This document shows, in pieces, positions 32,076 through 40,538 of a DNA stretch of 64,000 nucleotides. A program made the translations under genes and the position numbers. Location: assembly GCA_902539165.1 (NCBI GenBank), contig CACBHY010000004.1, positions 1-64,000 of the forward strand, read 5' to 3'. This DNA is from an uncultured Pelagibacteraceae bacterium. GTDB lineage: Bacteria > Pseudomonadota > Alphaproteobacteria > Pelagibacterales > Pelagibacteraceae. Positions within the stretch are counted from its first letter, which is position 1, and the number at the start of each line of letters is the position of its first letter. The notes under the pieces are model-generated. The model did not search any database. It saw only the letters and a program-made list of their open reading frames with translations, and was not told the DNA's origin.

Positions 32076-32197
32076 TGACACCTGATAAAAAAACAAAAAA
32101 AAAGAATATTTTAACAGCTATAGCAATTTTAGGTTTTATGGTTTTCTTGTTTCTATTTACTTTATATAACGTTGGAGTTTTTGACAGACAGATATGA
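32072..32197 (+). CDS. 41-residue single-helix membrane protein in the cox operon (CoxF-like position)
   Basis: Open frame from the ATG at 32072: a charged start MMTPDKKTKKKN, then one hydrophobic helix (ILTAIAILGFMVFLFLFTLY, about residues 13-32) and a short tail NVGVFDRQI. It overlaps ctaB by ATGA and ctaG by ATGA (32194-32197), so it is translationally coupled on both sides. Other alphaproteobacteria carry a small single-helix protein (called CoxF in some) between ctaB and ctaG, so an oxidase-assembly role is inferred. The second ATG at 32075 is an alternative start. Confidence 0.75.
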   Translation: MMTPDKKTKKKNILTAIAILGFMVFLFLFTLYNVGVFDRQI

Positions 32198-32727
32198 TTA
32201 GAAAAAAAACATTAACACCAATACTACTTGCAGGAATATTTTGTTTGATGCTCGGTTTATCTTTTGCTGCAGTACCACTTTACGATTTATTTTGCAGAGT
32301 AACAGGTTTTGGTGGAACAACACAAGTTTCTAAAGAACCACCAAAAATGGTTTTAGATAAAGTTGTAAGTGTTAGATTTGATACCAATGTAAATAATCTT
32401 ACGTGGGACTTTAAGGCTAAATCTAATGTAATAGATGTTAAAGTTGGTCAAGTTAACAAAATAGAGTTTGAAGTAGAAAATTACGGAGATGATACTACTT
32501 ATGGTGTTGCTAGTTTTAATGTTTCACCTGCAAGTTTTGGAAAATACTATAGTAAATTAGGTTGTTTTTGTTTTGAAAAGCAGGAGCTGAAAGCTGGAGA
32601 AAAAGCAACTTATGTTATGACTTTTTATTTAGATCCAGAACTTGTAAATGATCCAACCGTAAAAAATTTACAGGACGTAACTATGTCGTATACTTTTTTC
32701 TCGACAGATTACTATAAACAATCATAA
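32194..32727 (+). CDS. ctaG: Cytochrome c oxidase assembly protein CtaG (Cox11)
   Basis: 177 residues: one N-terminal membrane helix (about residues 10-30, LAGIFCLMLGLSFAAVPLYD) followed by YDLFCRVTGFGGT and a periplasmic immunoglobulin-like domain with the copper-binding CFCFEKQ motif (about residues 127-133) and MTFYLDPEL. It delivers copper to the CuB site of subunit I. Overlaps the small upstream gene by 4 nt; ctaE follows 9 nt after its stop. Confidence 0.97.
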   Translation: MIRKKTLTPILLAGIFCLMLGLSFAAVPLYDLFCRVTGFGGTTQVSKEPPKMVLDKVVSVRFDTNVNNLTWDFKAKSNVIDVKVGQVNKIEFEVENYGDDTTYGVASFNVSPASFGKYYSKLGCFCFEKQELKAGEKATYVMTFYLDPELVNDPTVKNLQDVTMSYTFFSTDYYKQS

Positions 32728-32736
32728 TCACGAAAA

Positions 32737-33525
32737 ATGTCAGCTGAAAAAAAACACGATTATCACCTAGTAGACCCAAGTCCTTGGCCTATCTATGTAT
32801 CTTTCTCATGCTTAGTATTAGCAATAGGAACAATTTTTTACATGCACAACGATGTTTCGTGGGGAATGTATCTTGGGTTAGCACTAGTTGTTTATGGAGC
32901 CTATATGTGGTTCAGAGATGTTGTGATTGAAGCAGAACATCAAGGTCATCATACTCCTGTTGTGCAAATTCATCATCGATACGGAATGACACTGTTTATT
33001 GCATCAGAAGTGATGTTCTTTGTAGCTTGGTTCTGGGCATATTTTGATGCAAGTTTATTCCCAAACGAGTTTGTTGGAAATGTTTGGCCTCCAAAAGATA
33101 TTGAAACTTTCGATCCATGGGACATTCCTCTAATTAACACTTTAGTGCTGTTGTTATCTGGAACTACAGTTACTTGGTCCCATCATTCATTGTTAGAGGG
33201 TGATAGAAAAGGATTTATTCAAGGATTAACAGCGACAGTTGTTCTTGGTTTCTTTTTTACATTGCTACAAGCATACGAATATCACCACGCTACTTTTGAT
33301 TATTCAGGTCACATTTATGGAGCAGTTTTTTACATGGCTACAGGTTTCCACGGATTTCACGTAATAGTTGGAACAATATTTTTAGCTGTATGTTTATGGC
33401 GAGGAAAATTAGGTCACTTTACTAAAGACCATCATTTTGGATTTGAAGCAGCAGCTTGGTACTGGCATTTTGTTGATGTAGTTTGGTTATTCTTATTTGC
33501 TGCAATTTATATTTGGGGAAGTTAA
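32737..33525 (+). CDS. ctaE: Cytochrome c oxidase subunit III
   Basis: 262 residues, seven membrane helices. Conserved segments: YHLVDPSPWPIYVSFSCL, RYGMTLFIASEVMFFVAWFWAYF, TVTWSHHSLLEGDRKGFIQG and the C-terminal FEAAAWYWHFVDVVWLFLF. It stabilises subunit I and its proton uptake. Follows ctaG; the SURF1-like gene starts 10 bp after the stop if TTG 33536 is used. Confidence 0.98.
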   Translation: MSAEKKHDYHLVDPSPWPIYVSFSCLVLAIGTIFYMHNDVSWGMYLGLALVVYGAYMWFRDVVIEAEHQGHHTPVVQIHHRYGMTLFIASEVMFFVAWFWAYFDASLFPNEFVGNVWPPKDIETFDPWDIPLINTLVLLLSGTTVTWSHHSLLEGDRKGFIQGLTATVVLGFFFTLLQAYEYHHATFDYSGHIYGAVFYMATGFHGFHVIVGTIFLAVCLWRGKLGHFTKDHHFGFEAAAWYWHFVDVVWLFLFAAIYIWGS

Positions 33526-33535
33526 TTTACAAATC

Positions 33536-34189
33536 TTGAAGAATAAATTTTTATTTTCAGTATTTGTTTGGTTTATAATTCTTGTTCTTTTCTCATTAGG
33601 TTTTTGGCAAATTTATAGACTAAATTGGAAGTTAGATTTAATAAATCAAATTGAAAATTCTCTAAAAAATGATCCTATAGAATTAACTCAAACCAATAAA
33701 AAAAACTATTTAAGAATAAAAACGTCTGGTCAAATTGATTTTGATAATCAAATTTATTTATATCATTTGAATGAAAAAGGAAAACCTGGGTTTGAAGTAG
33801 TGAACCCAATATTGATTGAAAATGAAAACTTTTTAATTAACAGAGGCTGGATACCTTTTGATAAAAAAGATCAACCAGAAATCAATCAAATCAATCAAAA
33901 TGAAATACTTGGAACTTTAATGTTACAAACCAAGTCAAGTATGTTTAAGCCTCAAAATGAAATTAAAAAAAATTATTGGTTCACCCTTGATAGAGATGAC
34001 ATTTTTAATCAGACTGGAAGAAAATTTTCTAATTATATTATTTATTTAAATGGAAACTATAAAATACCAAAGCCAAGAGTGATCACTGCAAACATTTCAA
34101 ACAACCATAAAAAGTATGCAATTACTTGGTTTTCAATGGCGATTTCAATTCTTTTAATATATCTATATTTTAGAAAAAAAAATTATTAG
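33536..34189 (+). CDS. SURF1-family oxidase assembly protein
   Basis: 217 residues from TTG 33536, chosen because the longer frame (from 33497) would overlap ctaE and because LKNKFLFSVFVWFIILVLFSLGFWQIYRL puts the family's first membrane helix at the start. A second helix lies near the C-terminus (YAITWFSMAISILLIYLYF). The core carries INRGWIPFD, the SURF1 signature 'NRGWVP'. It assists heme a insertion into the oxidase. Directly followed by thrC, as is common in alphaproteobacteria. Confidence 0.88.
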   Translation: MKNKFLFSVFVWFIILVLFSLGFWQIYRLNWKLDLINQIENSLKNDPIELTQTNKKNYLRIKTSGQIDFDNQIYLYHLNEKGKPGFEVVNPILIENENFLINRGWIPFDKKDQPEINQINQNEILGTLMLQTKSSMFKPQNEIKKNYWFTLDRDDIFNQTGRKFSNYIIYLNGNYKIPKPRVITANISNNHKKYAITWFSMAISILLIYLYFRKKNY

Positions 34190-35572
34190 ATGAAGTATAT
34201 AAGCACAAGAGACAAATCAAAAAACTTTGAATTTAAAGATGTTTTTCTTAAAGGTCTTGCTGATGATGGTGGTCTTTTCATCCCAGAGTCTTTACACAAA
34301 TATTCAGAGTCTGAAATAGGTGATTTTAAAAAACTTAGTTATTCAGATTTAGCAAAAAAAATTATTTATCCATTTATCGGTAATTTTACTTCACAGGGTG
34401 AGTTAAGTAAAATAATAGAAAAATCCTACTCAGTTTTCAGAAAAGATAATGTTATTGATCTTATTAAAGTGGGCGACCGTTCCGTGCTTGAATTGTTTCA
34501 TGGTCCAACCTTAGCTTTTAAAGATGTTGCAATGCAACTCCTGGGTAATTTTTATGAATTTTATTTAAATAATGTAAATGAAAAGATTAATATTGTAGTT
34601 GCCACATCAGGAGATACTGGTGCAGCTGCTATTGATGCAATTAAAGGGAAAAAAAACTTAAATATATTTGTTCTTCATCCTCATAACCGTATTTCACCTG
34701 TTCAAAGAAAATTAATGACAACTGGAAAAGATGAGAATGTATTTAATATTGCTGTAAAAGGTAATTTCGATGATTGTCAAAATTTAGTTAAATCGATGTT
34801 TTCAGATAAAGAATTTTCTAATCAGATAAACATGTCTGGTGTTAATTCAATTAATTGGGCACGAATTATTGCGCAAAGTGTATATTATTTTTATTGTTAT
34901 TTTTTAGCCGAGGATGACAATCAGCCAATAAATTTTTCAGTACCAACTGGAAATTTTGGAGATGTATATGCAGGTTATTTGGCGAAGAAGTTGGGTCTTC
35001 CAATTAATAAATTAATAGTAGCTACAAATCAAAACGATATTTTACATAGAGCTATATCTAAAGGCAAATATGAAGCCGAACATGTCTCTGAAACAATTTC
35101 TCCAAGTATGGACATTCAAATTGCAAGTAATTTTGAGAGATTAATTTATGATTTAAATAATCATGATAGTTCGCAAACTTTAGATGATATGAAAAATATC
35201 AAACAGAATGGCAAATATACAATTGATGTTGAGAAATTAAAAAAAATTAATCAAGATTTTTTATCTGCAAGAATAAGTGAGCAGGAAACGCTTGATGTGA
35301 TAAAAAATATCTATGAAAAATTTAATATGGTTTTAGATCCACATACAGCTATAGGATATGGAGCTTTTGACAAGCATGATTTAAAAGGAAACAATATTGT
35401 TCTTGCAACTGCACACCCATGTAAATTTCCAGATGCAATTTTAAAAGCTATAAACTTAAAATCTGATTTACCAGATGAATTAAAGTTTATTTTGGATGAG
35501 AAAGAAAATTATGGTATAATTGAAAATAATCTCAAAGAAATTAAACAATATATTTTAGGAAAAATTAAATGA
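34190..35572 (+). CDS. thrC: Threonine synthase
   Basis: 460 residues. N-terminal MKYISTRDKSKNFEFKDVFL and GLADDGGLFIP are typical; the PLP Lys is in GPTLAFKDVAMQLLG (about residue 109), and ATSGDTGAAAIDAIKGK binds the phosphate. It converts O-phosphohomoserine to threonine. It begins with no gap after the SURF1-like gene and overlaps the peroxiredoxin gene by ATGA. The matching kinase thrB lies about 0.9 kb downstream on the other strand. Confidence 0.97.
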   Translation: MKYISTRDKSKNFEFKDVFLKGLADDGGLFIPESLHKYSESEIGDFKKLSYSDLAKKIIYPFIGNFTSQGELSKIIEKSYSVFRKDNVIDLIKVGDRSVLELFHGPTLAFKDVAMQLLGNFYEFYLNNVNEKINIVVATSGDTGAAAIDAIKGKKNLNIFVLHPHNRISPVQRKLMTTGKDENVFNIAVKGNFDDCQNLVKSMFSDKEFSNQINMSGVNSINWARIIAQSVYYFYCYFLAEDDNQPINFSVPTGNFGDVYAGYLAKKLGLPINKLIVATNQNDILHRAISKGKYEAEHVSETISPSMDIQIASNFERLIYDLNNHDSSQTLDDMKNIKQNGKYTIDVEKLKKINQDFLSARISEQETLDVIKNIYEKFNMVLDPHTAIGYGAFDKHDLKGNNIVLATAHPCKFPDAILKAINLKSDLPDELKFILDEKENYGIIENNLKEIKQYILGKIK

Positions 35573-36057
35573 AAATTAAAGAGGGGGATAAAATTCCAAA
35601 TTCAGAATTTTACCATTTAGACGAAACTGGTGCACCAAAAAAAATATCTACTTCGGAGTTATTTGACAACAATAAAACTATAGTTATAGGGGTTCCTGGG
35701 GCTTTTACTAAAGTTTGTTCCTCTAAACATTTGCCAGGTTATGTTAACAATTTTGAAGTTGCTAAACAAAAAGGGGTTACAAAAATTATTTGTGTTTCAG
35801 TAAATGATCCTAATGTAATGAAAGCTTGGGGTGACAGCCAAAAGGTAGAGGACAAGATTTTTATGGCAGCAGATCCATATTGTGAATTTACTAAATCAAT
35901 AGGCGCAGATATTGACAGATTTGACAGAGGTCAAGGAACGCGATCAGCAAGATATACTATGCTGGTTGAAAATAATATCGCAACTAAGATAAAAGCTGAA
36001 GAAGATACAGCGACCTGTGAGATGTCAGCTGCAGAAAATTTTTTAGATTCAATTTAA
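35569..36057 (+). CDS. Peroxiredoxin, Prx5/AhpE-like (redoxin family)
   Basis: 162 residues. The active site reads GVPGAFTKVCSSKHLPGY with the peroxidatic Cys at residue 50 (P-x3-T-x2-C intact), as in Prx5-type peroxiredoxins. No second conserved resolving Cys in the usual Prx5 position is obvious, though Cys67, Cys101 and Cys149 exist. It would reduce H2O2 and organic peroxides with thiol help. It overlaps thrC by 4 nt, and its 3' end overlaps the convergent rnhA by 9 nt. Confidence 0.93.
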   Translation: MKIKEGDKIPNSEFYHLDETGAPKKISTSELFDNNKTIVIGVPGAFTKVCSSKHLPGYVNNFEVAKQKGVTKIICVSVNDPNVMKAWGDSQKVEDKIFMAADPYCEFTKSIGADIDRFDRGQGTRSARYTMLVENNIATKIKAEEDTATCEMSAAENFLDSI

Positions 36058-36474
36058 ATTAGCTGCTTTTTTAGCCATCATATCCACTTCTTCATTTAGA
36101 GGATCTCCGGCATGTGCTTTAACCCAATTCCAATTAATGTTTAAGGTTTGGTTTAATTTATATAATTCAAGCCATAAATCTTTGTTTTTAACATTCTCTT
36201 TTTTTGATGTTTTCCAGTTATTTAATACCCAAGTATTAATCCACTCAGTAATTCCACTTTTTACATATTTTGAGTCTGTAAATATCTCTATTGGATCTTT
36301 TGAGTTTATATTTTTCAAGGCATTAATTGGAGCCATAAGTTCCATTCTGTTATTTGTCGTATTTTTTTCATTTCCACTAATTTTTTTAATTTCTCCATTC
36401 GTATTGATTATTGCAGCCCATCCACCATTTCCTGGATTCGACAGGCAGGAACCATCTGTATAAATTTTTATCAT
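36049..36474 (-). CDS. rnhA: Ribonuclease HI
   Basis: 141 residues. All catalytic carboxylates are visible: YTDGSCLSNPGNGGWAA (Asp), NNRMELMAPINAL (Glu), EIFTDSKYV (Asp) and WVKAHAGDPLNEEVD (His and Asp). It cleaves the RNA strand of RNA-DNA hybrids. It overlaps thrB by 4 nt, keeping the alphaproteobacterial order ispH-thrB-rnhA. Its end overlaps the peroxiredoxin gene by 9 nt. A second RNase H, rnhB, is at 52.2 kb. Confidence 0.97.
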   Translation of the reverse strand: MIKIYTDGSCLSNPGNGGWAAIINTNGEIKKISGNEKNTTNNRMELMAPINALKNINSKDPIEIFTDSKYVKSGITEWINTWVLNNWKTSKKENVKNKDLWLELYKLNQTLNINWNWVKAHAGDPLNEEVDMMAKKAANLN

Positions 36475-37439
36475 CTGGGTAAATAATCTTTATAAGAATC
36501 TAAACTATTATGAGTAAGTAGTTTTTGATAATACTCGTTAGGATTTTTTATCTTTATTAAAGCTGTTTTAGGAGTGTTAGAATAATCATAAAGTCTAGTT
36601 AATAAGTAACGCAAAGCTGCCCCTCTACATAGGACATTAATAGCATTTTTTTCTCTAGAAGAAATTTTCTTAATACTCTCATAGCCTTTAATTAAACTTT
36701 TAATTTTTTGTTTATTCATTGAAAATTTTTTACCCTTTAGGTCAAAACATAGAGCATTAATACAAATTGCAATTTCATACATAAAATAATCGTTTCCAGC
36801 AAAGTAAAAATCTATAATTCCAGAGAGTTTATTTTTTTTAAAAAAAATATTATCAATAAATAAATCTCCATGAATAATTCCATTTGGCAATTTTTTTGGC
36901 CAATACTTATTAATATTCTTTAAATTATTTTTCAAAAAAAGATCTATTTTTGAGAATTTATTATCTTCAAACTTAATACTTTTTAATAAAGAGTTAAGAT
37001 TTTTAATACCCATTGAATTTTTTCGATAAAGTTTTAGTTTTTCAGTAACCAAATGCATTTGCGCGGTAGTTTTGCCAACAGCGTAACAATCCTTGATATT
37101 AAGTTTTTTTTTATCTTTTCCCTCTAAAAAAGATACGATACAGGCAGTCTTTTTTTTTAATTTTATTAGATAACTATCACTTTTAGTTCTTAAGGGTTTA
37201 GGACAATTTATTTTAGAACTATTTAATTTATCCATTAGTTTCATAAAAAAAGGGATTTCTTTGTTTGAAACTCTTTTTTCAAAAATTGTTAAGATAAATT
37301 TTTTATCTTTTGATTTTAATAAATAATTAGTATTTTCAATCCCTTGTTTAATTCCTTGAAAGCTAATAATTTTTTCAATTTTAAAATTAGTATTTATTAG
37401 TTTAATGTCACTTTTATCAATTTTTGTATAAACAGCCAT
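36471..37439 (-). CDS. thrB: Homoserine kinase (ThrB, aminoglycoside-phosphotransferase fold)
   Basis: 322 residues. Conserved parts: IISFQGIKQGIENTNYLL with the family's 'GIENTNYFV' signature, the catalytic loop IIHGDLFIDNIFF (about residues 191-203) and the metal-binding GIIDFYFAGND. It phosphorylates homoserine for threonine synthesis, pairing with thrC. It lies immediately downstream of ispH (0 nt gap) and overlaps rnhA by 4 nt. Confidence 0.95.
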   Translation of the reverse strand: MAVYTKIDKSDIKLINTNFKIEKIISFQGIKQGIENTNYLLKSKDKKFILTIFEKRVSNKEIPFFMKLMDKLNSSKINCPKPLRTKSDSYLIKLKKKTACIVSFLEGKDKKKLNIKDCYAVGKTTAQMHLVTEKLKLYRKNSMGIKNLNSLLKSIKFEDNKFSKIDLFLKNNLKNINKYWPKKLPNGIIHGDLFIDNIFFKKNKLSGIIDFYFAGNDYFMYEIAICINALCFDLKGKKFSMNKQKIKSLIKGYESIKKISSREKNAINVLCRGAALRYLLTRLYDYSNTPKTALIKIKNPNEYYQKLLTHNSLDSYKDYLPR

Positions 37440-38384
37440 TTAATTTAATTTATTAGGAACTTTAAAAACTACGTTTTCTTTTATTATTTCAACTTCATTA
37501 ATTTTAATAGCGAATTTATTTTTCAAAGCATTTATAAAATTTTCAACTAAAACTTCTGGAGCTGACGCACCTGATGAAATACCTATAGTATTAAATTTTT
37601 CTATTTCATTATATGGAATTTCACTTTCCGAATGAATTAAGTGTGCATTTTCACATCCAGATTTTTTTGCAACTTCTACCAGTCTTACTGAGTTTGAAGA
37701 ATTTCTACTTCCAATTACAAAAAACATATCACATTGTTTTGCTATATTTTTAACTGCAGTTTGTCTGTTAGTGGTGGCATAACAAATATCTTCCTTCGCA
37801 GGTTCTCTCATGTATGGGTATTTATTTTTTAGGATTTTTATTATTTCCTTAGTGTCATCTACTGATAATGTTGTCTGAGTTATATAAGCAATTTTATCAT
37901 TTTTTTCAGCATGGTATTTTTGAGCTTCATCTTCATTTTGTATTAGTCTAACCGCACCATCTGGAAGTTGCCCCATAGTTCCAATTACTTCTGGATGGTT
38001 TTTGTGTCCAATTAAAATAACTTGATATCCTGCTTTATTAAGATTTTCTGCTTCTCTGTGTACTTTTGAAACCAAGGGACATGTTGCATCAACATAAGTC
38101 ATTTTATAGTTTTTAGCATCTAATGGTATTTTTTTTGGTACTCCGTGAGCAGAAAAAATAACAGGTCTGGTTTTGTCATTTATTTCTTCAAGCTCCTCAA
38201 CAAATATAGCTCCTTTATTTTTTAGATCATCAACTACGTGCTTGTTATGAACAATTTCATGTCGAACATAAACTGGAGCACCAAATTTTTGAATTGATTT
38301 TTCAACAATTTCAATTGCCCTTTCAACACCTGCACAAAATCCGCGTGGGGCAGATAATAGTATTTTTAATTCTTTATTCTTCAT
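37440..38384 (-). CDS. ispH: 4-hydroxy-3-methylbut-2-enyl diphosphate reductase (IspH)
   Basis: 314 residues. The [4Fe-4S] Cys ligands are in SAPRGFCAGVERAIEIVE (about Cys 18), VDATCPLVSKVHREA and ICYATTNRQTAVKNIA; the SRNSSNSVRLVEVA substrate loop is present. It is the last MEP-pathway step, giving IPP and DMAPP. It sits at the 3' end of the carotenoid/retinal operon, so isoprenoid supply and demand may be co-expressed. Its start overlaps the 57-residue membrane protein gene by 11 nt. Confidence 0.97.
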   Translation of the reverse strand: MKNKELKILLSAPRGFCAGVERAIEIVEKSIQKFGAPVYVRHEIVHNKHVVDDLKNKGAIFVEELEEINDKTRPVIFSAHGVPKKIPLDAKNYKMTYVDATCPLVSKVHREAENLNKAGYQVILIGHKNHPEVIGTMGQLPDGAVRLIQNEDEAQKYHAEKNDKIAYITQTTLSVDDTKEIIKILKNKYPYMREPAKEDICYATTNRQTAVKNIAKQCDMFFVIGSRNSSNSVRLVEVAKKSGCENAHLIHSESEIPYNEIEKFNTIGISSGASAPEVLVENFINALKNKFAIKINEVEIIKENVVFKVPNKLN

Positions 38385-38547
38385 TATCTACTACTCTAAA
38401 AAATGGAATTAAAAATACAAAACATGCAACAAGAAAAAAAATACTACCAAACATTGCCCAAAAGCTGCCCACACTTGATATAATAAAACCAATTGCAGAA
38501 ATGATAAATAATATCCATCCCGTTAAATTAATATTTTTATTTTTCAT
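38374..38547 (-). CDS. 57-residue membrane protein between blh and ispH
   Basis: Open frame from ATG 38547 to TAA 38374: MKNKNINLTG, then two closely spaced hydrophobic segments (WILFIISAIGFIIS and FWAMFGSIFFLVACFVFLIPFF) and a charged tail RVVDNEE. It overlaps the end of blh by 11 nt and the start of ispH by 11 nt, which supports real, coupled translation. Family not recognised; it could be a helical hairpin in the inner membrane. Its location suggests a role related to retinal or isoprenoid synthesis, but this is inference. Confidence 0.6.
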   Translation of the reverse strand: MKNKNINLTGWILFIISAIGFIISSVGSFWAMFGSIFFLVACFVFLIPFFRVVDNEE

Positions 38548-39472
38548 TTTTTTCTAAAAAATATTCCAGCAATATATGTGGAAAGGTTAAAGACGCCAAA
38601 CCTATAAATATTATTTGTAATATTGAGGTACTTAAATCATAGACATTATTTAGGAAGTAAAGAATTATTACAGAAAAAATAGCAGTCAAAACTGTTAATG
38701 GAAAAGCTTTTTTGATGAATAATTTTAAACCGTTTTTGAAATTGGTATTATCAATTTCTACAGCAAGTGAAATGGTATGTCTGATAGAATGCAAAAAACA
38801 AAAGTAAATAGTGAATGCAATTAGTGGAGATAAATAATAATTCAAAATTAGAATTGAACAAAAATCTAAAAAAATAGCAAATTTTTTGAAATTAAATTCT
38901 TTTAAAAATAAAATGATACTTGATATGAAACTCAAACCAATAGCTATATGAATTATTTTAAACTTTTCAATCAAACCTAAAACTAAGTAAAATTGCTCAT
39001 TATTGATTAATAACATTTTAAATATAGCTACTGTCTCTTCGAAATTGAAGTATAGAGGTGCGCTAATAATTAAAAAACCTTTAAAAAAATAAAGTATTGA
39101 AGTTATGCTTGAGCTTTTCTTGATTAAAAATTGCGTGTCTTCTTTTCCAAAATGAAAAGAGGCAACAGTCAAAAAAATTATAAGGGTAATTGTTGGCACA
39201 AATAACCATACAAGAATTACTGAGAGTGCTATTAATAAGTAAATTAAATAAAAAATATATATTTTTTTAATATTATAAATTTCAAGAAGTTCTTTACCTT
39301 TTAGGTGATCCAATGCACCATGAGAAACACCGATGGTTAATATAAAGAATAAACACAATAGTTCAGATATATTTAAATTACTAAATTTAAAAATGACTAC
39401 AGAAAAAATATTACAAAATAAAAAAAAAATAAAAGAATGATTTAAATTTATTTTTTTTACTTCAACATTCAT
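38537..39472 (-). CDS. blh: Beta-carotene 15,15'-dioxygenase (Blh/Brp family)
   Basis: 311 residues, strongly hydrophobic with about eight membrane helices. Conserved His motifs are visible: IGVSHGALDHLKGK (His about 51 and 55), SFHFGKEDTQFL and FLHSIRHTISLA, which likely bind the non-heme iron. The Blh/Brp family cleaves beta-carotene to two retinals. It follows crtY by 1 nt and completes the crtI-crtB-crtY-blh pathway, so the end product here is retinal for a rhodopsin. No opsin gene is in the window. Confidence 0.93.
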   Translation of the reverse strand: MNVEVKKINLNHSFIFFLFCNIFSVVIFKFSNLNISELLCLFFILTIGVSHGALDHLKGKELLEIYNIKKIYIFYLIYLLIALSVILVWLFVPTITLIIFLTVASFHFGKEDTQFLIKKSSSITSILYFFKGFLIISAPLYFNFEETVAIFKMLLINNEQFYLVLGLIEKFKIIHIAIGLSFISSIILFLKEFNFKKFAIFLDFCSILILNYYLSPLIAFTIYFCFLHSIRHTISLAVEIDNTNFKNGLKLFIKKAFPLTVLTAIFSVIILYFLNNVYDLSTSILQIIFIGLASLTFPHILLEYFLEKNEK

Positions 39473-39473
39473 A

Positions 39474-40538
39474 TCAAAAAAGTTCTTTTAAAAAAATCCA
39501 CTTTGGCATTTTTGAGATAATTTCCAAATCTTCTTTTAAATTGCTCTTATTTGATAGAAAATTTATAACACTTCTAGGAGAGTTATTAAACAGTTTATAA
39601 AATATTTCTCCCATTTGAGAGGAATTATTTTTCAAAACTTTTAAAAAAATTTTATCTAAGAATTCATATTTTTTTTTAATTTCGAACAATTGAGTATCTT
39701 CAATTTTCTCAATATTTTGTCTAATATATTTACTATGTTCTTGAATGTTAAGAAATGTATAACCTGTACTTAATCTTGTCATATCCCCGGCGGAACCTAT
39801 ATAAATTTCTCTTTGTTTTTTTATTTTTTTAATTCTAAACAATGGAATTGCACCTAATTCTTTATAATTTACCTTACAATTTCTAATGTTTAGATGTTTG
39901 GATAAATAATCATCAATTTGTTGATCGTAATCATTAAGCTTATCGTTATTAAGTTCTGAAATCCAAGTTGTTTCTACTAAGGCTTTTCTTTTTGAGAAAG
40001 GTAAAGTATAAAAAAAATGTACTCTATTTCTTTGGTCACATGCAAAATCCATTAAGTTAAATATCTCATCATCAAAAAAATCTTGATCGGTTTCAATTTC
40101 GATGCCACAAAAATGCTGCCATAAATTATCTTTTTTATCTTCTAATTTGTATACACTATTGAATTTTATTGAATTTGAAGCATCAATTTCATTTAAATTT
40201 TTTATAAATTTAATGTTTTTATTTTGATTTATCCTGTCTACTATTTTTTTATAAAAAAGACCACTATCAATCGTTTGGTACGGAGTGTCTTTACAATCAA
40301 TATATTTAATTTGGTTTGGTGAGTTTATAGTAAAGTTTTTCCAACTTTTAATTATACAATCTTCAAAATTATGTGGAATAACTCTCCAAAAAGACCATGT
40401 TTTATCTCTTATGTAATCTGTTCTAGGTTCGACAATCGCTAACGTTTTCTCTTTTAATTTTTCATGAATTTCTAATTCGTATGCCAATGATAATCCTGCA
40501 CAACCACCACCGATAATTACATAGTCAAATTCTTTCAT
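39474..40538 (-). CDS. crtY: Lycopene beta-cyclase (CrtY)
   Basis: 354 residues. N-terminal dinucleotide fold DYVIIGGGCAGLSLAYELE (GxGxxG about residues 10-15), DKTWSFWRVIPHNFEDCI and PYQTIDSGLFYKKIVDRINQ, then RIKKIKKQREIYIGSAGDMT, typical of the CrtY flavoprotein family. It cyclises both ends of lycopene to give beta-carotene. It overlaps crtB by 14 nt and precedes blh by 1 nt. Confidence 0.93.
   Translation of the reverse strand: MKEFDYVIIGGGCAGLSLAYELEIHEKLKEKTLAIVEPRTDYIRDKTWSFWRVIPHNFEDCIIKSWKNFTINSPNQIKYIDCKDTPYQTIDSGLFYKKIVDRINQNKNIKFIKNLNEIDASNSIKFNSVYKLEDKKDNLWQHFCGIEIETDQDFFDDEIFNLMDFACDQRNRVHFFYTLPFSKRKALVETTWISELNNDKLNDYDQQIDDYLSKHLNIRNCKVNYKELGAIPLFRIKKIKKQREIYIGSAGDMTRLSTGYTFLNIQEHSKYIRQNIEKIEDTQLFEIKKKYEFLDKIFLKVLKNNSSQMGEIFYKLFNNSPRSVINFLSNKSNLKEDLEIISKMPKWIFLKELF

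Noticed and set aside
33497-33535. Upstream extension of the SURF1-like frame
   Set aside because: It overlaps the end of ctaE; TTG 33536 puts the membrane helix at the start as in the family.
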